Positions 24,210 to 31,281 of a stretch of 34,927 bases of DNA are shown piece by piece. The stretch lies in NCBI GenBank assembly GCA_937929885.1, contig CALFUQ010000225.1:1-34927 (forward strand), given 5' to 3'. The notes below the pieces were generated by a model. It saw only the letters and a list, made by a program, of their open reading frames with translations. It ran no database searches and was not told the DNA's origin. The position numbers and the translations under genes are program-made. Positions within the stretch are counted from its first letter, which is position 1; each line of letters starts with the position of its first letter. Source of the DNA: an uncultured Saprospiraceae bacterium (lineage in GTDB: Bacteria; Bacteroidota; Bacteroidia; Chitinophagales; Saprospiraceae).

Positions 24210-24950
24210 TTATATTTTCACATGTGGAACCTCATCCAAGTCCCAATCAATAACTAAACCTCCAGAGAGGCTTTTTGCTATTTCCTTGCCATACAATTCC
24301 TCTGCAAGATAAAGTGCTGCCTCAAATGACTTTGCTCCTCCAGCCGATGTTATATACTTCCCATCATGTACAAAGAGTACATCTTTCCTGACATCAAGCT
24401 CAGGAAACATTTTTTTGTATTTATCGATATCGCTTGGAAATGTTGTAGAAGCCACCTCATCTAGCAATCCAGCTTTAGCTAAGACAAAGGCTCCATCACA
24501 ATGAGATGTGATATACATCGCATCTTTAGAAACTTTCCTTACAAAATTTATCATAGCCTCGTCTTCTAAGTCTGTGTCGAGATGATGCTCTGCACTTGGT
24601 ATTACTAGTATATCAATTTTGGGAAGTTCACCTTCGAGGTAATTAAAGTCAGGTAGCATTCTTATGCCTTCAAAACTAGTTATTGGGTTTAAAGTATTTG
24701 CGATTAAGAAGGTATTCATACTCTTAATTCCTTTTCTAAAAATAGTATGCTGAAATATATCATAAGGTGCTGTGAGCTCGGTATTGTAAACCCCATCCAT
24801 TATCAGAAAGCCTACATTGTATCGATCAGGATCTAAGTTTATTTTTCTTTCAGATTCGAAAAATTTATCAGCTACTTGAGAGACTTCCTGCTGATCTGTT
24901 TGGCAAGACATTAACAAAACCATAATGAGAATGGTAAACTTGTAATCCAT
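24210..24950 (-). CDS. DJ-1/PfpI-superfamily lipoprotein
   Basis: A 246-residue protein whose signal ends in a lipobox (LMSC, Cys16), followed by a class I glutamine amidotransferase-like fold. Motifs are NVGFLIMDGVYNTELTAPYD, IDILVIPSAEHHL, and the nucleophile elbow YITSHCDGAFVLAKAGLL with Cys151, as in DJ-1/PfpI and AraC-fused ThiJ domains; TSAGGAKSFEAALYLAEEL completes the fold. Cytosolic relatives are deglycases, chaperones or ligand sensors. An envelope-anchored copy without a fused regulator is unusual and its substrate cannot be named. It diverges from the DPP-IV gene across a 50-base gap that holds no clear promoter box. Confidence 0.85.
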   Translation of the reverse strand: MDYKFTILIMVLLMSCQTDQQEVSQVADKFFESERKINLDPDRYNVGFLIMDGVYNTELTAPYDIFQHTIFRKGIKSMNTFLIANTLNPITSFEGIRMLPDFNYLEGELPKIDILVIPSAEHHLDTDLEDEAMINFVRKVSKDAMYITSHCDGAFVLAKAGLLDEVASTTFPSDIDKYKKMFPELDVRKDVLFVHDGKYITSAGGAKSFEAALYLAEELYGKEIAKSLSGGLVIDWDLDEVPHVKI

Positions 24951-25000
24951 AAATGTTGTTTTTAAATAGCTAATTTCACCTTAAATATAAATCATTAGAA

Positions 25001-27178
25001 ATGCAGTTTAGGTTTTTGATATTCAGTTTGTTATTCTTGTTTCAATCATCAGTATTTGCTCAGACAGGGATTACGTTAGAAGATATTTGGAAGAATTATA
25101 AATTTTACGAGAAATCAGTTCCAGGTTTTAACTTCTTAAAAGATGGTCGACATTACACTAAGCTAAACAGTGATCGAGATAAGATATTAAGATATGATAT
25201 CACCACTGGCGAAATGGTAGAAGAGATATGGTCCACCGCAAGCTTGTCAGATGAAAAAGAATTTGAAGGAAATATAAGCGCATACACTTTTACTGATGAT
25301 GAATCTAAAATTATAATCGAGTCCCAGAGGGAGAGTATTTATCGTAGATCTTCTAAAGCGGTGTTTCATATTTATGATCGTGCGAGTAAATCACTTATGC
25401 CTGTTTATGATGAAGGTAAGGTACAGTATTGTACGGTATCGCCAGATGGTAGCAAGGCAGCATATGTATTCATGAATAACATTTATTATCTCGATTTAGC
25501 TACGGGTATAACTGAACCTGTAACAACTGATGGTTCATTTAATAAAATTATTAATGGTGCAACGGACTGGGTGTATGAAGAAGAGTTTGGGTTTGCCCAA
25601 GCTTTTTATTGGTCACCTGATAGTAAGAAAATTGCTTTCATAAGGTTTGATGAGACTGAGGTTCCTGAGTTTACAATGACTGAACATCATGATGAGGTCT
25701 ACCCTAAATACATCACGTTTAAATATCCTAAAGTAGGGCAGAAGAATGCTGATGTTAGCGCACATATTTTTAATATAGAAGAAGGTAATACAGTAGATGT
25801 AGATATGGGGAATATGACAGATATGTATATACCCAGAATCAAATGGACACAAAATGCAAATCAGCTTTGTGTTTTTAAGATGAATAGGCATCAAAATTTA
25901 TTGGAGCTCTTACTTGCAAATAGCAATAGTGGTCATACTACTTACTTGTTATCAGAAGAGAATGAATACTATATTGACATAACTGACAACCTAACTTTTT
26001 TAAAAGACGGCAAGCAATTTATTTGGACTAGTGAAAAGAGTGGATTCAATCATATCTACTTGCATGATATTGATGGTAAAGAGAAGAAAGCATTGACAAA
26101 AGGCGACTTTGATGTTACATCTTTCTATGGGTTAGATGAGGCTAATGGTAAAGTATATTATCAAGCAGCAAAAAAATCACCGCTAGCGAGAGAATTGTAC
26201 GAGACAGATATAAATAGTGGTAAGACTAGACTGGTCTCAAATAAGGCTGGTACAAGTGGAGCGCAATACAGCAGTACTTTTGATTATTATGTCTGGAAAC
26301 ACTCAGATGTAAATAATCCTTCAAGCCAAGGAGTGTATACAAGATCAGGGAAGTTAGTTAGACAGCTAGAGGACAATGCAAACCTTAAATCTCTCCAAAC
26401 GAGCCACAAGACTCAGCCATTGGAGTTTTTTGATTTCACAAATGATACAGGAGACAAACTTAATGGATGGATGCTTAGGCCTGCAAATATGGAGGTAGGG
26501 AAAAAGTATCCAGTATTTATGACCGTGTACGGTGGTCCAGGAAGCCAGACAGTGACTGATAGCTACAAAGGAATGAATTACTGGTGGCATCAAATGCTTG
26601 CATCAAATGGTTACATAGTTGTAAGTGTAGACAACCGTGGAACAGGTGCAAGAGGGGAAGCATTTAAAAAGAAGACTTATTTGCAATTAGGTAAGTACGA
26701 AACAGAAGATCAGATCTCTGCAGCTAAGTACCTAGGCTCTTTGCCCTTTGTAGATGCTGAAAGAATAGGCATATTCGGATGGAGTTATGGAGGGTACATG
26801 TCATCACTGTGTATTCTTAAAGGTAATGATGTGTTTAAATCCGCTATAGCAGTAGCACCAGTGACTAATTGGAAGTGGTACGATACCATCTATACAGAAA
26901 GGTATATGAGAACAGAAGAGGAAAACTCAGATGGTTATAAAGATAATTCTCCAGTTTATTTTGCTGACCAATTAAAGGGAAGTTATCTTTTAATCCATGG
27001 AGATGCAGATGACAATGTGCATGCGCAAAATTCTATCGAGATGGCATCAGCTTTGATTAAAGCCAATAAGCAATTTGATACCTATTATTACCCTAATCGG
27101 AATCATGGTATTTATGGTGATAACGCTAGGTTACATCTCTATACCAAGATGACCAATTTTATATTAGAAACGCTTTAA
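25001..27178 (+). CDS. Dipeptidyl peptidase IV-type serine peptidase (S9B)
   Basis: A 725-residue exported prolyl dipeptidase that removes X-Pro or X-Ala dipeptides from peptide N-termini. A signal peptide (about 1-20, ending SVFAQ) leads to an eight-bladed propeller, and the double glutamate that clamps the substrate N-terminus is in DWVYEEE (Glu193, Glu194). The alpha/beta-hydrolase domain (about 455-725) has VYGGPGSQ, the nucleophile Ser595 in GWSYGGY, Asp670 in GDADDNVH and His702 in NRNHGIYG. All catalytic parts are present and the length is typical. It probably works in the periplasm on imported peptides; there is no sorting tail for secretion outside the cell. Confidence 0.95.
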   Translation: MQFRFLIFSLLFLFQSSVFAQTGITLEDIWKNYKFYEKSVPGFNFLKDGRHYTKLNSDRDKILRYDITTGEMVEEIWSTASLSDEKEFEGNISAYTFTDDESKIIIESQRESIYRRSSKAVFHIYDRASKSLMPVYDEGKVQYCTVSPDGSKAAYVFMNNIYYLDLATGITEPVTTDGSFNKIINGATDWVYEEEFGFAQAFYWSPDSKKIAFIRFDETEVPEFTMTEHHDEVYPKYITFKYPKVGQKNADVSAHIFNIEEGNTVDVDMGNMTDMYIPRIKWTQNANQLCVFKMNRHQNLLELLLANSNSGHTTYLLSEENEYYIDITDNLTFLKDGKQFIWTSEKSGFNHIYLHDIDGKEKKALTKGDFDVTSFYGLDEANGKVYYQAAKKSPLARELYETDINSGKTRLVSNKAGTSGAQYSSTFDYYVWKHSDVNNPSSQGVYTRSGKLVRQLEDNANLKSLQTSHKTQPLEFFDFTNDTGDKLNGWMLRPANMEVGKKYPVFMTVYGGPGSQTVTDSYKGMNYWWHQMLASNGYIVVSVDNRGTGARGEAFKKKTYLQLGKYETEDQISAAKYLGSLPFVDAERIGIFGWSYGGYMSSLCILKGNDVFKSAIAVAPVTNWKWYDTIYTERYMRTEEENSDGYKDNSPVYFADQLKGSYLLIHGDADDNVHAQNSIEMASALIKANKQFDTYYYPNRNHGIYGDNARLHLYTKMTNFILETL

Positions 27179-27190
27179 GTTTTAAGTTTC

Positions 27191-27202
27191 GTTAGCGCTA
27201 AC
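27191..27202. repeat. Perfect palindrome upstream of smpB
   Basis: GTTAGCGCTAAC is identical to its reverse complement. It lies 13 bases after the DPP-IV stop and 29 bases before the smpB -7 box, so it could be an operator near the -35 side or a short transcript-end hairpin. No T-run follows. Confidence 0.4.
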
Positions 27203-27231
27203 ATTGATTAGTGGGGTCAAGTTTAAAATTC

Positions 27232-27239
27232 TATTTTTG
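27232..27239 (+). promoter_or_regulatory. -7 promoter box of smpB
   Basis: TATTTTTG matches TAnnTTTG and ends 20 bases before the ATG at 27260. It would also allow the GTG at 27254, but the leader would be very short. Confidence 0.45.
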
Positions 27240-27259
27240 CAGCCAATTTAGCTGTGCCA

Positions 27260-27709
27260 ATGGCTGTACATAAGGAAATAAAGAATCGTAAAGCGAAGTT
27301 TGAATATACCTTCCTCAAGGAGATAGAAGCTGGTATCGTACTGTGTGGTACAGAGGTCAAATCTATCAGAGGAGGTGAGGCTAATATAAATGATGCCTTT
27401 TGTTATTTTAAAGACGATGAGCTTTTTATAAAGAATATGTTCATCGCAGAGTATAAGTACGGTAACATAAACAATCACGAAGAAAGGGCTGATAGAAAAT
27501 TATTGCTCAAAAAAGCTGAACTCAAAAAGCTTTTTAAGCGTGTAAGAGAGAAGGGACTCACTTTAGTCCCATACAGAGTTTACTTCTCAGAAAGAGGTCA
27601 TATCAAAGTAGAAATCATCCTCGGGCAAGGGAAAAAGTCTTTTGACAAAAGCCAGACGATCAAAGATCGTGACGCTAAGCGAGATATGGATAGAGCCAAG
27701 AAATTGTAA
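27260..27709 (+). CDS. smpB: SsrA-binding protein (SmpB)
   Basis: Binds tmRNA and brings it to stalled ribosomes for trans-translation. The 149 residues contain the complete fold: KEIKNRKAKFEYTFLKEIEAGIVL, GTEVKSIRGGEANINDAF, HEERADRKLLLKKAEL, LVPYRVYFSERGHIKVEI and the basic tail KKSFDKSQTIKDRDAKRDMDR, which folds on the ribosome. A GTG two codons upstream is in frame, but MAVHKEIKN from the ATG is the usual SmpB beginning. No tmRNA gene is found on either side, so ssrA lies elsewhere. It has its own promoter box. Confidence 0.95.
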   Translation: MAVHKEIKNRKAKFEYTFLKEIEAGIVLCGTEVKSIRGGEANINDAFCYFKDDELFIKNMFIAEYKYGNINNHEERADRKLLLKKAELKKLFKRVREKGLTLVPYRVYFSERGHIKVEIILGQGKKSFDKSQTIKDRDAKRDMDRAKKL

Positions 27710-27923
27710 TTATTTTAGATTTAGTAAGAATTTTAAGTGTTTTAAAATACTGAGAATGAAGTATAAGTTGCTTCACCCTAAAATTTGGTAACTCATTGGA
27801 TTAAATTAAACTAGCTGAAAGGGTAATTACATTTCATCGAATCTTTCACTTCATTCATCTGAATTATTATGGTTTTGTTAAAGAAGGAACTTTCTTCACC
27901 GAACAGTTGTATAGTCACGTCGA

Positions 27924-27938
27924 TTTAGTATTACTAAA
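27924..27938. promoter_or_regulatory. Inverted repeat ahead of the outer membrane protein gene
   Basis: TTTAGTA-T-TACTAAA has two perfect 7-base arms around one base and ends 18 bases before the ATG, so it falls where the start of transcription or leader should be. A regulator-binding site is plausible. The rest of the 247-base gap after smpB has only weak AT-rich hairpins (27731-27747 and 27757-27775) and no promoter box. Confidence 0.45.
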
Positions 27939-27956
27939 CTATAAAAAACAACAACC

Positions 27957-28550
27957 ATGAAAAAAACAATTACACTATTAGCACTTTGTATATGCTCTAT
28001 TACTCTCATGAATGCTCAGAAAGATCAGACAATCTTTAATCAAGGAGGGATTGATTTGACAGGTGTATGGGGAGGAAGCATAAACAACCTAACTAACTTC
28101 AATGATAATTTTGATATTAGTAATGGAGGTTATTTTATGTTTGAGTTTAACAAAAATTTCTTAATAGGATGGACGGGATATGGATCTGAGTCTACACTTG
28201 ATAATGGGATGAGAGCAGATATTGGTGGACATGATCTTTTGCTTGGATATGCATTTAATAGTCACAAGCCAATACACCCAGTAGCTTATTTGCAAACTGG
28301 TGGAGGTAAGTTAGAGATTGAAGAGTCTCCTTCAGATCAAGTATTTATTATGCAGCCATCAATAGGAATGGAGGTGAATGTCTTTAGATGGTTTCGAATA
28401 GGTGCTAATGCAGGATATAGATTTGTAACTAATGTTGATACACAAGGGTTTAATGATAACGATCTCTCTTCACCTTACGTTGGATTAAGACTAAAGTTTG
28501 GTTGGTCATGGGATGGAGATGATGGGGTACGTATAGACAGGGAATTCTAA
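27957..28550 (+). CDS. Outer membrane beta-barrel protein
   Basis: A 197-residue exported protein. The signal peptide (about 1-20, MKKTITLLALCICSITLMNAQ) is followed by alternating hydrophobic/polar strands with aromatic ends: GGYFMFEFNKNFLIGWTGYG, HDLLLGYAFNS, VAYLQTGGGKLEI, FRIGANAGYRFVT and YVGLRLKFGW. This is the pattern of a small OmpA- or OprF-like eight-strand barrel without a periplasmic domain. The chain continues about 17 residues past the last clear strand, ending in charged WDGDDGVRIDREF, so the terminal phenylalanine needed for BAM recognition is present. Function unknown. It is preceded by an A-rich leader typical of well-translated Bacteroidota genes and an inverted repeat. Confidence 0.82.
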   Translation: MKKTITLLALCICSITLMNAQKDQTIFNQGGIDLTGVWGGSINNLTNFNDNFDISNGGYFMFEFNKNFLIGWTGYGSESTLDNGMRADIGGHDLLLGYAFNSHKPIHPVAYLQTGGGKLEIEESPSDQVFIMQPSIGMEVNVFRWFRIGANAGYRFVTNVDTQGFNDNDLSSPYVGLRLKFGWSWDGDDGVRIDREF

Positions 28551-28573
28551 ATTAGAAAAGCATAAATCTTTCT

Positions 28574-28640
28574 CCCGCAGATATCGCAGAATATCCGATT
28601 GATACTTTTAAAATCAGTGCTGAATTGCGAAATCTGCGGG
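28574..28640. repeat. REP/MITE-like inverted repeat between convergent genes
   Basis: Two 15-base arms, CCCGCAGATaTCGCA (28574-28588) and TGCGAaATCTGCGGG (28626-28640), pair with a single mismatch around a 37-base AT-rich centre. The arms are GC-rich compared with the surroundings and similar CGCAGAT/ATCTGCG strings recur in intergenic repeats of many Bacteroidota genomes. Between two convergent genes it could act as a two-way terminator or mRNA-stabilising hairpin. Confidence 0.6.
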
Positions 28641-28651
28641 ATTTAAATTGA

Positions 28652-30424
28652 CTAAATATCAATCCCAATATTCCTCATTAGGTGTGTAGCATTAAAACTT
28701 TTCGAGATACCATCTTTGATTTTATAGTCGAATACTAATTCTTTCCCTTCTACATTTACCTCGAAGCAAATATTATCTATTGCTTCTGGGAGTTCACTTA
28801 TCATCTCTCCAAGTTCAAGATCATGAGTAGACACAAGACCCGATCCATTGTTAGCAATCATTTGTTTGATCATTGCTTTTGCACCATTATGTCTGTCATT
28901 AGAATTGGTGCCTTTCAAGATTTCATCTAGGAGGAAGAATACATCGTCCCTCTCTTTTACTTGATCTAAAATCATTTTGAGTCTTTTGAGTTCTGCATAG
29001 AAAGAAGATGTATTTTCTTTAAGCGCATCTTGAGTTCTCATGCTTGACATGAGTTGTAGATAGGGTAGGGTGAGTTCTATTGCACAGACTTTGGAGCCAG
29101 CATATGCTAAGATCATATTTACACCGAGGGTTCTTAGGAATGTGCTTTTACCACCCATGTTTGATCCTGTCACTATTTTGATATGCTTCTGGGTCTTCAT
29201 GGAGAAGTCATTGCTCACCCTTTGCTGGTGATGTAGTAAGGGGTGACCTAAATGATGACCTATAAACTGATGGTTATCTAAAACTGAAGGATAGCAAAAT
29301 GATGGTCGCTGAAATGCATAGTTAGCAATAGAAGAGATGTACTCAAATTCGCCTAGCGTTTTTAACCAAGTAAATAACGAATCTTTATTCTTTGCCTTCC
29401 ATTCCTCTACTTTTGTTGCATAGATATAGTCCCATTGAAATCCATAGCAAAATATAAATCCAAAAAAATTTGTCCTGATATCAAGCTGCTTAAGGTAACT
29501 TGCAAGTTGTCTTAACTCCTCAGATGCTGGCTTATTGTTTGTGCTAAATTTTTGCTTAAACTGTCTGAGCGTCTCAGATTCAAAGTTACTTTCTTCTAGG
29601 TACGATACGATATCAGCATATGGCCTTATAAATTTTTCATTTCTATCTAACAATGCATGTACTTGGCTGACCGCTTTGTTGTTTTTGTAATTAAGTAAGA
29701 CATTAGGTAAAAAGGCAAGGAGGGCTGCCATAAAAGGAACACCATAATAGATCAATCCAGCAAAAAGAACCCAACAAAAAACTACTACCAAATAAATCAG
29801 AATCTTATTTGTAGTTAATGGATTTTCAGAATTAATCCATCGGTTAAGCCCTTCATAATTGTGTTGCTCTTCTATGTCGAGCTTGCCCAATCCGTAGAGT
29901 CGCTGCCTCCAATCCATTCGAGATTCTAATTCTTGGGATGCTTGTTGGTGTGAGGTTATATTAGCTTGGGGTAGCTTATTAGAAAGTACCTCAGCTAATT
30001 TATTTTCTCCGAATATAGTAGCAGCTCGATTAAGCATTTGGAATACGGAGTGATCTCCAAACACATCCATGTCTGTAGTGTATGGGTGCTTATCATCTTG
30101 ATACCGATCACCTGTTGCAAATCCACTATGATCATTATCTAAAGACTTTATTTCATTTTTATTCAGTGCTATCAACGCATCTGTTAGCTTTCTTTCTTTG
30201 ATTATGGTCCCGTGATATTTCAGTAATCTAGAAAATAATATCAGTGCAATAATTATCCAGGCAATAGCATAAAGCCATCCTACAGAGACTAAGAATATTG
30301 AAATCCCAATGGCTCCAATAAAAAATAATAGCCTTAATATCGAGAAGGTTTTATCTCTAGATTTAAGAGATATAGATGTAGTTTGTAAAGAATCGATTCT
30401 CTCTTGATATGCTTGCTGCCTCAT
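28652..30424 (-). CDS. Membrane-anchored MutS-family ATPase
   Basis: A 590-residue protein with a complete MutS-type ATPase at the C-terminus: Walker A GSNMGGKST (420-428), the MutS signature TQDALKENTSSFYAEL, Walker B FFLLDE (Asp500, Glu501), GTNSNDRHNGAKAM and the STHD histidine (about 534). The mismatch-recognition and connector domains of MutS are absent. Instead there are two hydrophobic pairs, at about 28-70 and 207-245, that should insert in the membrane, joined by helical core regions. It is therefore not a repair MutS1. Its DNA or other substrate is unknown. It follows DUF547 by 17 bases and may be the last gene of the sigma-factor operon. Confidence 0.85.
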   Translation of the reverse strand: MRQQAYQERIDSLQTTSISLKSRDKTFSILRLLFFIGAIGISIFLVSVGWLYAIAWIIIALILFSRLLKYHGTIIKERKLTDALIALNKNEIKSLDNDHSGFATGDRYQDDKHPYTTDMDVFGDHSVFQMLNRAATIFGENKLAEVLSNKLPQANITSHQQASQELESRMDWRQRLYGLGKLDIEEQHNYEGLNRWINSENPLTTNKILIYLVVVFCWVLFAGLIYYGVPFMAALLAFLPNVLLNYKNNKAVSQVHALLDRNEKFIRPYADIVSYLEESNFESETLRQFKQKFSTNNKPASEELRQLASYLKQLDIRTNFFGFIFCYGFQWDYIYATKVEEWKAKNKDSLFTWLKTLGEFEYISSIANYAFQRPSFCYPSVLDNHQFIGHHLGHPLLHHQQRVSNDFSMKTQKHIKIVTGSNMGGKSTFLRTLGVNMILAYAGSKVCAIELTLPYLQLMSSMRTQDALKENTSSFYAELKRLKMILDQVKERDDVFFLLDEILKGTNSNDRHNGAKAMIKQMIANNGSGLVSTHDLELGEMISELPEAIDNICFEVNVEGKELVFDYKIKDGISKSFNATHLMRNIGIDI

Positions 30425-30441
30425 AAGACTGCAAGATAATT

Positions 30442-31230
30442 CTAATCTTTAATATCATTGAGATTCCAGTCATAATCAGTCTTTGATACTTTAGCTGACT
30501 CAGCGATTGGCTCATCTATAAATTGATTTACAAATTCTATAAGTGATTGCCCCTTAGTGAAATCGGATTTAAACCACGAGAAGATTGGCGATAACTTTGG
30601 GTTTTTGGAGTCTATCTTATTTTTGAGATTATCATTGAGAAATGCTATGCCTGCTTCTTGCAATTGCATGTCTAATTTTTCTGCTACATAAGCTTCATTT
30701 AGCAGTGCAGGGCACGATATAGAAGCGCAGTTAATTGCAAAGTGTAGTCTTGGATCTGCATATTTTTTTCTGAGTATTCCGTGTTCGATATTATTAAGAT
30801 CTAATTTTTGATCTTCAATTTTGATGAACTTGATGTCCCATACAGAGTTTACAAAAGGAACCCCTTTCTTTATATCTTTTATACTTTTAGTAGGATAGTG
30901 ATCTATTATTAGCTTCACTGTGAATGCATTGTAAGCATTGATCCAATAAGCGAATTGCTCATCTCTTGACCAGTTTTTTTCATTTGGTAAAGAGGACTCT
31001 AGTAATCCTAAATATTTATTAAAGGAAGTAGAGTCATCGATAAAACCTTGATAATCTACACCAGAAGATTTTACATGTTTCTGTAGTAGATCTGTCCATA
31101 TGTTATGATTAATAGGAGTAGAGTTGGAGTCATTTAGTTTTACCTCTCTGCTTACAAGGTTTAGAGCAGCACCACAACTTAAGAGTGATAGTGTCAATAT
31201 TGAGATGGAGAAAAATAAAATACGTTTCAT
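30442..31230 (-). CDS. DUF547 lipoprotein
   Basis: A 262-residue lipoprotein with a lipobox (LLSCG, Cys19). The DUF547 domain (about 45-245) is marked by WTDLLQKHVKSSGVDYQGF, QFAYWINAYNAFTVKLIIDHYP, NSVWDIKF, LNNIEHGILRKKYADPRLHFAINCASISCP and PIFSWFKSDF. The conserved histidine and two cysteines could form a catalytic or metal site; no activity is established for the family to my knowledge. It sits 51 bases after the trans-envelope protein and 17 before the MutS-like gene, all in one direction. The short leader carries a TAGTCTT/AAGACTA inverted repeat (31230-31255) and no promoter box. Confidence 0.88.
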   Translation of the reverse strand: MKRILFFSISILTLSLLSCGAALNLVSREVKLNDSNSTPINHNIWTDLLQKHVKSSGVDYQGFIDDSTSFNKYLGLLESSLPNEKNWSRDEQFAYWINAYNAFTVKLIIDHYPTKSIKDIKKGVPFVNSVWDIKFIKIEDQKLDLNNIEHGILRKKYADPRLHFAINCASISCPALLNEAYVAEKLDMQLQEAGIAFLNDNLKNKIDSKNPKLSPIFSWFKSDFTKGQSLIEFVNQFIDEPIAESAKVSKTDYDWNLNDIKD

Positions 31231-31281
31231 AGTCTTGTAAATACAACGAAGACTAAACTAGAAGCTTATACCGAATGTTTG

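Noticed and set aside
27710-27956. Possible tmRNA gene next to smpB
   Set aside because: The gap is shorter than a tmRNA, has no tRNA-like ends or CCA-proximal T-arm, and no tag-coding stretch was found.
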